From: Leishmania martiniquensis
Lineage: Eukaryota > Euglenozoa > Kinetoplastea > Trypanosomatida > Trypanosomatidae
Assembly: GCF_017916325.1 (NCBI RefSeq)
Contig: NC_090161.1
Span: 707,001 to 771,000, forward strand
Length of the DNA: 64,000 bases
Reading direction: 5' to 3'
Shown: positions 20,001 through 28,053 of the stretch, piece after piece
Numbering within the stretch: position 1 is the first letter of the stretch
Layout of the letters: every line of letters begins with the position of its first letter
Made by a program: the position numbers and the translations under genes
Notes under the pieces: generated by a model
What the model saw: the letters and a program-made list of their open reading frames with translations, nothing else
Databases searched by the model: none
What the model was told of the DNA's origin: nothing

Positions 20001-23000
20001 GCGCATCATCAGTGCCACGTTAGGCAGCTTGATCGTCACGTACCAGATCGTGTGCCCGCCATGCGAGGACAGCGAGATTCAGCGGCGCGCGGATGAGGAC
20101 GAGTTCCCTACAGTGATGGGCCTGTACCGCCGCCGCGTGCGCGGCGGTGACGAGGGCGCCGCCTTGCAGAGGCACGCGGCGCCGGTGCTGCATAACCTCG
20201 AGGGCATGCTGCCGAAGGTTTTTGATGGAGACGAATGGGGCTGTGTGCTGGCGAGGCAATCCGCGGTACTGGAGCAGGCGTTTGCGGAAGACACCGCTGA
20301 TGCTCTCGGTGTGAGCGTGGGACAGGTGCTTGCGAAGCAGCTGAAGGCGAGCGCGTACGCGCTTCAGGTACAGTACAGCGTTCGCGACTGCCCATCCGAC
20401 GGGCCAGCGGCGCAGGCGGCTGTGGAGGACTACGCATACCCGCTGGTGTGGGGGCTATACCAAACGGAGAAGGATCTGGGCAAGTATCTGAAGACGTTTG
20501 ACGGCCCTGCCTGGAAGGGCCTCGCCGCCTCCCGCGAGGGGGCGTTAAAAGAGGCCTTCGTGAAAGACACCGCTGACGCCCTCAAGACGGACGAGCGGAG
20601 TGTGTTTGTCAAAGCCGTCGGCGCTCATGCCGAGAGCCTTTCGGTGCGCTACGGTCTGCTCGACAACAGAGTCTATGCCGATGAGCAGGTGGCGGAGATT
20701 CAGCAGAAGCACGCGTACCCGAACATGTGGGTGCTCTACGCTGCGGAGGAGAGGCGCCGTTTGGTGACGACGTCCCACCAGGTCGGCTTCGACGGCGACG
20801 ACTGGGTGTACGTCCTGCGGGACAAGATGACGGAGCTGCAGGAAGCGTTTGTCAGCTGCACCGCCGACACGTTCAATGTGTGTACGGAGAACGTCAAGAA
20901 CACGAAGTATACGCTGGGCGGCCTCATCGTGGACTTCGAGCTCACGCACCCGGCATGGCTGACCGAGAAAGAGATCGATGAGCGGCTCATCGCGTGCTCG
21001 TACGAGCGCGTGTGGGACCTCTACGGCTACCATCCCTGGGACCCGACGAAGGTCACGGAGACGTCGCACGAGGTGTGCTTTGATGGACCGGGCTGGGCAG
21101 CCGTGCTCGAGTTTCACCGCAAGGAGCTGGAGGAGTGCTTTCAGCAGGACACGGCGACGGCGCTCGAGGTCCAGCCGAGCGACGTGCGCATCGACGGGGC
21201 CAATTACGCCAAGGAGCGCCTGTTCATGCGTGCGACCGTCACCCACCACATCTTCCAGGATAACGAGCTGATGCAGGAGCAACTCCGCCGCTACCCATAC
21301 GAGGCGGTTTGGAAGCTCTATGCTGAGGATCCGAACCAGGGCTGGGCGACGACGTCGCATCAGGTCGGCTTCGACGGCGACGACTGGGTGTACGTCCTGT
21401 CTGCCCGCAAGAAGGCGCTGGAGGAGGCCTTTCGCACATGCACGTCTGGGTCTCTGGGGCTGACGGATGCGCATATCACGAACGTCGTCTTAGCGGCCAA
21501 TGAGAGGGCGCTGCTGGCTACGTGCGAGGTGCAGCACCCGAAGAGGCAGTCGGTGGAGGAGGTGAACAGCAGGCTCGCCGAATGCGACTACGTGCTGCTG
21601 TGGGAGCTGTACATAGATCACCCCTACAACCCGGATGAGCAGGAAACAACTTCGCATGAGATCGGCTTCGAGGGGGAGGAGTGGAACAAGGTGGTAGAGA
21701 CGCAGCCGCAGCAGCTCGAGGAGGCCGTCATGCTCGACACGGCCGAGGCGCTGGAGGTGACGCCGAACGATATCACGTCGATCAAGACCAGCTTCGAAGG
21801 CGGCAACCTACTCCTTGTCCATCTCGATATTCGGCACCCCCTCCTGCAGGACCAGGAGCTCATGAAGGAGCAGCTGGGCCGCTACCCGTACGAGCGCGTG
21901 TGGGCTCTATACGAAGACGCACCGATAACCCCTCTAAACAAGGATCAAGCGGGCGGCTTTGGCAACTCTGGCGACAGCGAGTCAGGCATCCTGCAGCGCT
22001 GCTTCGAGGGCGACGACTGGGACATTGTTCTCGATGCGTGCCCAGAGGATCTTGATGATGCCTTCTGCACCGATGCGGCGCGGGTGCTGGGCGTGCCCAA
22101 AGCGAACGTGCGCATCATCAGTGCCACGTTAGGCAGCTTGATCGTCACGTACCAGATCGTGTGCCCGCCATGCGAGGACAGCGAGATTCAGCGGCGCGCG
22201 GATGAGGACGAGTTCCCTACAGTGATGGGCCTGTACCGCCGCCGCGTGCGCGGCGGTGACGAGGGCGCCGCCTTGCAGAGGCACGCGGCGCCGGTGCTGC
22301 ATAACCTCAAGGTAACGACGCTGCAGGACTGCGGATTCGAAGGCGAGGACTGGGACTACGTGTGGTCCATCAAGCAGGAGGCGATGTGCAGCGCCTTCGC
22401 GCAAGGCGCCGCGGATGCGCTGGGGATCGATCCAGCGGACATCGAGAACATCAACATGGAGAAGTCGGAGGACGGCATTGTGCTCGGCGCGAGCGTGAGT
22501 CACCCGCTGACGCAGGACTACGAGACAATCCAGAAGGCGCTGAAGGACCACCCGTTCAGGGAGCTGTGGGCGCTCTACGAGACGCGCCCGTATGATCCGA
22601 ACAAGTTCGTGAGCACGGAGCACGTCATCTCCTTCGAGGGCGATGAGTGGGGCCCTGTGATGGCACAAAAAAACGAGGAGGTGGTGGGGGCGATCCGCAA
22701 GGACACGGCGTGCGCGCTGGACGTGCCAGAAGACGACGTGACAGACGTGCATACGAGAGTAGAGCCTGCCGGGCTGATCGCCACAATCGTGGTTAGCCAC
22801 TCGCCGCTGCAGGATAATGAGCTGACCCAGGAGGAGCTAGCCAAGTACGAGTACGAGCGCGTGTGGGCGCTGTACTGCCCTGAGGGTGTGGCGCGACGCG
22901 GCACGAAGCACTTCGATGGCTTAAACTGGGCGAAGGTGATGGAGTGTGACAAGGAGGGTGTGACGCAGGCGTTCTGCAAGGACACGGCAGCTGCCATGAA

Positions 23001-26000
23001 CGCCCGTCCAGAGGATGTGGAGGTGGGCGACATTCGCACGACGGACGATCGCATGGAGGTGGACTACGCGGTGAGCCACACTAGCGCAAGCGAGGGGGAT
23101 GTGTGGCGCACGCTGCACACGTATCCGTACCCGAACGTGTGGGACTACTACCGCGTCGAAGAAGAGAAGGTAACGACGCTGCAGGACTGCGGATTCGAAG
23201 GCGAGGACTGGGACTACGTGTGGTCCATCAAGCAGGAGGCGATGTGCAGCGCCTTCGCGCAAGGCGCCGCGGATGCGCTGGGGATCGATCCAGCGGACAT
23301 CGAGAACATCAACATGGAGAAGTCGGAGGACGGCATTGTGCTCGGCGCGAGCGTGAGTCACCCGCTGACGCAGGACTACGAGACAATCCAGAAGGCGCTG
23401 AAGGACCACCCGTTCAGGGAGCTGTGGGCGCTCTACGAGACGCGCCCGTATGATCCGAACAAGTTCGTGAGCACGGAGCACGTCATCTCCTTCGAGGGCG
23501 ATGAGTGGGGCCCTGTGATGGCACAAAAAAACGAGGAGGTGGTGGGGGCGATCCGCAAGGACACGGCGTGCGCGCTGGACGTGCCAGAAGACGACGTGAC
23601 AGACGTGCATACGAGAGTAGAGCCTGCCGGGCTGATCGCCACAATCGTGGTTAGCCACTCGCCGCTGCAGGATAATGAGCTGACCCAGGAGGAGCTAGCC
23701 AAGTACGAGTACGAGCGCGTGTGGGCGCTGTACTGCCCTGAGGGTGTGGCGCGACGCGGCACGAAGCACTTCGATGGCTTAAACTGGGCGAAGGTGATGG
23801 AGTGTGACAAGGAGGGTGTGACGCAGGCGTTCTGCAAGGACACGGCAGCTGCCATGAACGCCCGTCCAGAGGATGTGGAGGTGGGCGACATTCGCACGAC
23901 GGACGATCGCATGGAGGTGGACTACGCGGTGAGCCACACTAGCGCAAGCGAGGGGGATGTGTGGCGCACGCTGCACACGTATCCGTACCCGAACGTGTGG
24001 GACTACTACCGCGTCGAAGAAGAGAAGGTAACGACGCTGCAGGACTGCGGATTCGAAGGCGAGGACTGGGACTACGTGTGGTCCATCAAGCAGGAGGCGA
24101 TGTGCAGCGCCTTCGCGCAAGGCGCCGCGGATGCGCTGGGGATCGATCCAGCGGACATCGAGAACATCAACATGGAGAAGTCGGAGGACGGCATTGTGCT
24201 CGGCGCGAGCGTGAGTCACCCGCTGACGCAGGACTACGAGACAATCCAGAAGGCGCTGAAGGACCACCCGTTCAGGGAGCTGTGGGCGCTCTACGAGACG
24301 CGCCCGTATGATCCGAACAAGTTCGTGAGCACGGAGCACGTCATCTCCTTCGAGGGCGATGAGTGGGGCCCTGTGATGGCACAAAAAAACGAGGAGGTGG
24401 TGGGGGCGATCCGCAAGGACACGGCGTGCGCGCTGGACGTGCCAGAAGACGACGTGACAGACGTGCATACGAGAGTAGAGCCTGCCGGGCTGATCGCCAC
24501 AATCGTGGTTAGCCACTCGCCGCTGCAGGATAATGAGCTGACCCAGGAGGAGCTAGCCAAGTACGAGTACGAGCGCGTGTGGGCGCTGTACTGCCCTGAG
24601 GGTGTGGCGCGACGCGGCACGAAGCACTTCGATGGCTTAAACTGGGCGAAGGTGATGGAGTGTGACAAGGAGGGTGTGACGCAGGCGTTCTGCAAGGACA
24701 CGGCAGCTGCCATGAACGCCCGTCCAGAGGATGTGGAGGTGGGCGACATTCGCACGACGGACGATCGCATGGAGGTGGACTACGCGGTGAGCCACACTAG
24801 CGCAAGCGAGGGGGATGTGTGGCGCACGCTGCACACGTATCCGTACCCGAACGTGTGGGACTACTACCGCGTCGAAGAAGAGAAGGTAACGACGCTGCAG
24901 GACTGCGGATTCGAAGGCGAGGACTGGGACTACGTGTGGTCCATCAAGCAGGAGGCGATGTGCAGCGCCTTCGCGCAAGGCGCCGCGGATGCGCTGGGGA
25001 TCGATCCAGCGGACATCGAGAACATCAACATGGAGAAGTCGGAGGACGGCATTGTGCTCGGCGCGAGCGTGAGTCACCCGCTGACGCAGGACTACGAGAC
25101 AATCCAGAAGGCGCTGAAGGACCACCCGTTCAGGGAGCTGTGGGCGCTCTACGAGACGCGCCCGTATGATCCGAACAAGTTCGTGAGCACGGAGCACGTC
25201 ATCTCCTTCGAGGGCGATGAGTGGGGCCCTGTGATGGCACAAAAAAACGAGGAGGTGGTGGGGGCGATCCGCAAGGACACGGCGTGCGCGCTGGACGTGC
25301 CAGAAGACGACGTGACAGACGTGCATACGAGAGTAGAGCCTGCCGGGCTGATCGCCACAATCGTGGTTAGCCACTCGCCGCTGCAGGATAATGAGCTGAC
25401 CCAGGAGGAGCTAGCCAAGTACGAGTACGAGCGCGTGTGGGCGCTGTATGCAGCGGACACGCACAGCGGTGATGAGGCTGAAGAGGAGGCCTTGCGCAGC
25501 CGCACAATGAAGGGAGACGAAGTCATCGCGGTCGACGTGGTCGATGAGGATGAGGTGCCGGAGGGCTACACGCGTGTCGCACTGAGTGTTAGCTTCGAAG
25601 GGGAGTTGTGGGAAGGGATAGTGCGGAGGCGCACGAAGGAGGTGGCGGATGCCTTCCGCGCTGAGACGGCGCATTGTATCGGCGCAGCGGGCGAGGGCAT
25701 CTACATTCGTGAGTGCGTCGTAAGTGCGGAGGGCATGCTGGTGCACTTCAGTGCCCTTTGTGAGGAGACGATGGCCGAGGAGGAGCTTAGAGATAGGATC
25801 GACGAGCACCCCTACGAAAATGTTTGGGCCCTCTACGAGAAAGAGGAGCGCGTCTCGGCCGCCATGTCGAAGGTCATGGTGAAGCACTTTGAGGGGTTAT
25901 ACTGGGACGTAGCAATGAAAAGGTGCCCGGAACTTGTGGAGAAGTCCTTCAAGGAGGACACGGCGGATGTGCTGCAGGTAGATGCAGCGAAGGTGCTCGT

Positions 26001-26361
26001 TGAGGGCACCTCTCTGGGCAGCCTCATCGTGTATTTTCGCGTACAGGGCCTGAAAATCTCGGAGGCAAAGGCGACGCAGCTGACGCAGAAGTACGCCTAC
26101 CCGAAGGTTTGGGCGCTGTACATCTCACGCAATGAGGGGGGTCACCACACCTCGGCGAGCAACCGCACGAACGGCTGCACGGATGGCAATGGAAGTCGCC
26201 CGTCGCACCGTCGTGCGGAGCAGCTCGTGGCGGAGGAGGGCGTGGAGTCCCAGGAAACACTCACATACCTGCGCAAGGCCCTCGCTGAGGCCCGCCGCGA
26301 GCGTGATATGTACATGGAGCAGGTCGAGGAGGTGCAGCGCTCAAGCAGACATAAAAAATGA
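17017..26361 (+). CDS. Giant FAZ1-domain repeat protein with a dynein-stalk-like N-terminus
   Basis: A 3114-residue protein. Residues ~10-52 form a small conserved start domain (VGDFVAI ... LHWTLGTV). Residues ~70-140 and ~245-290 are predicted coiled coils flanking a helical head at ~145-240. The head reads like a dynein microtubule-binding domain: IPPKMVSVVIRAVMLLL, then W, then VLRDFDFKRRI, then YYWVLAQL. No AAA+ or Walker motif is present. A further conserved block has NFGAVTSQEQEEGY. From residue ~470 to ~3040 there are 26 copies by my count of a ~95-residue domain with the pattern F-G-x2-W, then a helix ending AF-x2-DTA-x-AL, then YPxVW-x-LY. This matches the kinetoplastid FAZ1 conserved domain as I recall it. 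The C-terminus is a short charged helix ending RHKK. Likely cytoskeletal, at the flagellum attachment zone or subpellicular array; that placement is inference. Confidence 0.85.
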   Translation: MTTVTVSENALMYLSVGDFVAIVTHHMKDGKLHWTLGTVETPPYVRDVEVRLWEKQRYEYYDEDDTPANPETAELMARIAQVKQDLQASIDQAEALTQQLRERRAAIIKQIGEAETYVAESKAVCEAACEDVESISDRYWQELKSYRIPPKMVSVVIRAVMLLLSEDDARLWPQMQRVLRDFDFKRRITSYNPSHQLSTERRDYILQECVSKKSFRYDRAMQGSVAVGPIYYWVLAQLDSGEAQSQKDRVDQERVARQKELRLVLQQISEQQRRITEYQELMEDLDDQLRLCNQRNSNGSSVGVRSQSQSVSRSRRRIWSSDRYNESFAGREGKQYLRPAFYTWKPTDRVIIVLRKNIVCNFGAVTSQEQEEGYTMSEPQIRMLDAALISCQQALEMMSGGDEEREDEALEEDMFRQNNDEVGGTMRNDEEILHARRMSATAGKPTPMPTPQADGTDTFGMGAATATSKLERTFEGKNWHRVLDRKRDAIEAAFTEESAVCLEVPVYYISIDDLKLGSLIVCFSALHDGQRSDVELQGRVNAYGYPKVMLLYEEGEEYYEGPEHQVKFCGDRWVDLTPLHRDEIEAAFLEDTSVATGAQREEISVQSIRADEDEGLTVDYSMLDRNRDPEEVQEQVDAYAYPAMWDLYQRLTGLNEAGPIHQVRFRGERWADIIPGAEEAIKQAFAEDTANALGIAPRQVVPEEIRYEIGLTVPYTVFGCLLDGDEVDAKAEDYTYPKTWALYDRLVAEAVGAAYQKSFEGEHWEAVLHAARPEVSEAFCTDTANAVNSKISEVEPRSIDADQDRLLISYNVGNSRQGADTVRESTRAYPYPEVWAVYQLVTAEEAEGTQHLSQTFDGESWEAINARMPERVREAFTEDVAAATRVRLACVAIHDIKTSRKGMAVEYGMAREGGQSSYATRKAAKEFHYPAMWSLYEANRERSPVRVLGDSESGILQRCFEGDDWDIVLDACPEDLDDAFCTDAARVLGVPKANVRIISATLGSLIVTYQIVCPPCEDSEIQRRADEDEFPTVMGLYRRRVRGGDEGAALQRHAAPVLHNLEGMLPKVFDGDEWGCVLARQSAVLEQAFAEDTADALGVSVGQVLAKQLKASAYALQVQYSVRDCPSDGPAAQAAVEDYAYPLVWGLYQTEKDLGKYLKTFDGPAWKGLAASREGALKEAFVKDTADALKTDERSVFVKAVGAHAESLSVRYGLLDNRVYADEQVAEIQQKHAYPNMWVLYAAEERRRLVTTSHQVGFDGDDWVYVLRDKMTELQEAFVSCTADTFNVCTENVKNTKYTLGGLIVDFELTHPAWLTEKEIDERLIACSYERVWDLYGYHPWDPTKVTETSHEVCFDGPGWAAVLEFHRKELEECFQQDTATALEVQPSDVRIDGANYAKERLFMRATVTHHIFQDNELMQEQLRRYPYEAVWKLYAEDPNQGWATTSHQVGFDGDDWVYVLSARKKALEEAFRTCTSGSLGLTDAHITNVVLAANERALLATCEVQHPKRQSVEEVNSRLAECDYVLLWELYIDHPYNPDEQETTSHEIGFEGEEWNKVVETQPQQLEEAVMLDTAEALEVTPNDITSIKTSFEGGNLLLVHLDIRHPLLQDQELMKEQLGRYPYERVWALYEDAPITPLNKDQAGGFGNSGDSESGILQRCFEGDDWDIVLDACPEDLDDAFCTDAARVLGVPKANVRIISATLGSLIVTYQIVCPPCEDSEIQRRADEDEFPTVMGLYRRRVRGGDEGAALQRHAAPVLHNLKVTTLQDCGFEGEDWDYVWSIKQEAMCSAFAQGAADALGIDPADIENINMEKSEDGIVLGASVSHPLTQDYETIQKALKDHPFRELWALYETRPYDPNKFVSTEHVISFEGDEWGPVMAQKNEEVVGAIRKDTACALDVPEDDVTDVHTRVEPAGLIATIVVSHSPLQDNELTQEELAKYEYERVWALYCPEGVARRGTKHFDGLNWAKVMECDKEGVTQAFCKDTAAAMNARPEDVEVGDIRTTDDRMEVDYAVSHTSASEGDVWRTLHTYPYPNVWDYYRVEEEKVTTLQDCGFEGEDWDYVWSIKQEAMCSAFAQGAADALGIDPADIENINMEKSEDGIVLGASVSHPLTQDYETIQKALKDHPFRELWALYETRPYDPNKFVSTEHVISFEGDEWGPVMAQKNEEVVGAIRKDTACALDVPEDDVTDVHTRVEPAGLIATIVVSHSPLQDNELTQEELAKYEYERVWALYCPEGVARRGTKHFDGLNWAKVMECDKEGVTQAFCKDTAAAMNARPEDVEVGDIRTTDDRMEVDYAVSHTSASEGDVWRTLHTYPYPNVWDYYRVEEEKVTTLQDCGFEGEDWDYVWSIKQEAMCSAFAQGAADALGIDPADIENINMEKSEDGIVLGASVSHPLTQDYETIQKALKDHPFRELWALYETRPYDPNKFVSTEHVISFEGDEWGPVMAQKNEEVVGAIRKDTACALDVPEDDVTDVHTRVEPAGLIATIVVSHSPLQDNELTQEELAKYEYERVWALYCPEGVARRGTKHFDGLNWAKVMECDKEGVTQAFCKDTAAAMNARPEDVEVGDIRTTDDRMEVDYAVSHTSASEGDVWRTLHTYPYPNVWDYYRVEEEKVTTLQDCGFEGEDWDYVWSIKQEAMCSAFAQGAADALGIDPADIENINMEKSEDGIVLGASVSHPLTQDYETIQKALKDHPFRELWALYETRPYDPNKFVSTEHVISFEGDEWGPVMAQKNEEVVGAIRKDTACALDVPEDDVTDVHTRVEPAGLIATIVVSHSPLQDNELTQEELAKYEYERVWALYAADTHSGDEAEEEALRSRTMKGDEVIAVDVVDEDEVPEGYTRVALSVSFEGELWEGIVRRRTKEVADAFRAETAHCIGAAGEGIYIRECVVSAEGMLVHFSALCEETMAEEELRDRIDEHPYENVWALYEKEERVSAAMSKVMVKHFEGLYWDVAMKRCPELVEKSFKEDTADVLQVDAAKVLVEGTSLGSLIVYFRVQGLKISEAKATQLTQKYAYPKVWALYISRNEGGHHTSASNRTNGCTDGNGSRPSHRRAEQLVAEEGVESQETLTYLRKALAEARRERDMYMEQVEEVQRSSRHKK
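19861..20199 (+). repeat. Exact 339-bp duplication, copy A
   Basis: Encodes one FAZ1-type domain beginning GDSESGILQRCFEG. By eye it is base-for-base identical to 21970-22308, 2109 bp downstream and in the same frame. After CATAACCTC the two copies diverge at once (GAG here). Confidence 0.9.
20779..20817 (+). repeat. 39-bp identical segment, copy A
   Basis: Encodes QVGFDGDDWVYVL at the start of one FAZ1-type domain and is identical to 21361-21399. The offset of 582 bp is two domains, which suggests an older two-domain duplication or local gene conversion. Confidence 0.85.
21361..21399 (+). repeat. 39-bp identical segment, copy B
   Basis: Second copy of 20779-20817. Flanking codons have diverged, so only this core has stayed identical or been converted. 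Confidence 0.85.
21970..22308 (+). repeat. Exact 339-bp duplication, copy B
   Basis: Identical to 19861-20199. Its right end coincides exactly with the left end of the 858-bp tandem array (AAG at 22309), which marks a recombination junction. Confidence 0.9.
22309..25448 (+). repeat. 858-bp tandem array, 3.66 copies, inside the giant gene
   Basis: Copies begin at 22309, 23167, 24025 and 24883; the fourth stops after 566 bp. Each full unit is 286 codons and encodes three FAZ1-type domains. I see no base difference among copies: translations in other reading frames are also identical from copy to copy, so synonymous sites agree. Because the unit is long and identical, the number of copies in an assembly may be wrong. 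Confidence 0.95.
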
Positions 26362-27710
26362 CGCACCTCCGTTTGGTTGGCTTGCTCGGTTGTCTCAGGA
26401 GGCGTGAGACTTGCGCATATGCATGTGAGGGAGCGTGCGCGGCTTGTGGTGCCCCGGCAGCCTCCTCCCATTGCCGGGCGCTCAGGACTTTCCCATGACA
26501 CCCCGCCGGGGCTTGTGGCCAACTACTTTTCGCTTCCATAGGGATGCCACATACATCCGTCCCGGCAGGGGGTCTTCCTCGCTCACACCACAGGTGTGCT
26601 AATGCACCCTCTTCACCCCCCCGCTTTGGCCTACCACCCTATCTAACCTGATTCTGTGAGCCGATGGGCCGGGAGGGCGAGGGACTCGGAAGAGGCGGTG
26701 TGGCGTTGCGTACACGTGTGGCCTTGTAGAAGGAAGCCACGCCAGCCCTTACCGGCACGACTCGGCTGTTGTTCCTCCTCCCTCACCCTTTAGCGACGCT
26801 GTTTCCTAAAGAAAAGTGGTCTCTCTCTCTCTGTGCTTATGTGAGTGTTTGTATGCGTGCGTGGCTCTTTGTCGGTTGATGGACGGACGCAGCGCGAGCT
26901 TTGGCATGAGCGGCAGCGGCTGTGTGCGTGTGTCTTAGCAGTTTTTTTACATCTTCGCTTGCCCCCCTCTCTCTCTCCCTCCCTCCCTCTAACTGCGTGT
27001 TATCCCCCAATTTTTTCGTCAGTGATGATGCGCTGTATCTGTGCCCCCGCCCCCCTCTTCCCTCCGATTCTTTCGCACCTGTGCTTCACGTCGTGCTTTG
27101 ACGACGCCGCCATCGTCTGCGGTTTCGCCGGGGCTGTGCGTGCGAATGGGCATGAACAGCGCGGTAATGCCGAATAGAGAGAGGGGCAGCACCACACGGT
27201 CGGCGATGATGCTCGTGACGTAACGCAAGCGCTTCGTCGACAAGGCGACCACCACCAGCAGCCAGGCCACCCGTTCTCTCAATTCACCCACAACGAAAAG
27301 CAGCAAAGCAGCTGCCGTTGCCCCGTTCTTCCTTCCCTCCTGTGCAAGCCTCCAGAGACTTACAGTACATATATATATATATACCTGCAGTGCACAGGAG
27401 CCGAGTGAGCTGTAAAGGACACAGGAGCAGACGACAAAGGGGAACGTGCGCGGAAGTGAGCGACAGGGGGGGAGCGGGGGCAGACTGCGATGCTCTGTCC
27501 TCTCTCTTTGTGCTGGTGGTGTGTGTATGTGTGCCTCGTCTTTTATGTGCCCTATCAAGTGCCCCTTTCTCTCACCATGACCGCAACGAACATCGCCTTG
27601 CCGTACCATTCCTCTTGCCATCACGACTCGTTCACTGCGCACCATGAGGACTCCATCGCCGCGCCCCACGACGAATTCGCTGTGCCAACCCATCTGTGAT
27701 ATGTATATGT

Positions 27711-27735
27711 TTTCTCTTTCCTTCACCTCTTGCAG
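27711..27735 (+). promoter_or_regulatory. Probable trans-splice acceptor of the 842-residue paralogue
   Basis: TTTCTCTTTCCTTCACCTCT then TGCAG, with AG at 27734-27735, 319 bases before the ATG. A weaker alternative is AG at 28028-28029, only 25 bases before the ATG. Confidence 0.5.
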
Positions 27736-27936
27736 AGTCACATCCCCGCCCCCCTCTCTCACCTCTCACCCCCCCTCACTCCTCAACGCACACGTGTGCG
27801 CGGCTCGGCGCTCCTCCTTCTCGTTTCGGTGATTCGCTCATCAAATAACGCAATACAAAGAGTTCAACGAGACAAGCAACTGAGCGCCAACGAGAAGCGA
27901 ATCCAACCGAACAGAGAGGCTCGTGCATAGACCTCT

Positions 27937-27970
27937 ACACACACACACACACACAGACAGACAGACAGAC
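27937..27970. repeat. (CA)n followed by (CAGA)n microsatellite
   Basis: A CA run passes directly into tetranucleotide CAGA repeats, in the probable 5' UTR of the next gene. Confidence 0.85.
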
Positions 27971-28053
27971 GGGAGACCGCTGGACAACCCTATCCTCTCT
28001 TCACTTTCCATACAAACGCACGTACACAGGGTGAGGCGCCAGCCGACCTAACA

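Larger units (their letters stand above)
26362..28053 (+). other. Spacer between the giant gene and its 842-residue paralogue
   Basis: About 1.7 kb with no supported gene. The first ~450 bases are unlike the C/T-biased remainder and contain complex GC-rich sequence; a degenerate SIDER-type retroposon in the 3' UTR is possible but not shown. A TA run lies at 27366-27382 and a CA/CAGA repeat at 27937-27970. Confidence 0.55.

Noticed and set aside
22921..25374. Three identical 245-codon - strand open frames
   Set aside because: They are the reverse-frame image of the 858-bp tandem array. They are useful only as evidence that the copies are identical at the nucleotide level.
8207..26816. Shared 14-mer TTCCTAAAGAAAAG at 8207-8220 and 26803-26816
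   Set aside because: A single 14-base match between two positions is expected by chance in a window this long. No longer flanking similarity is visible.
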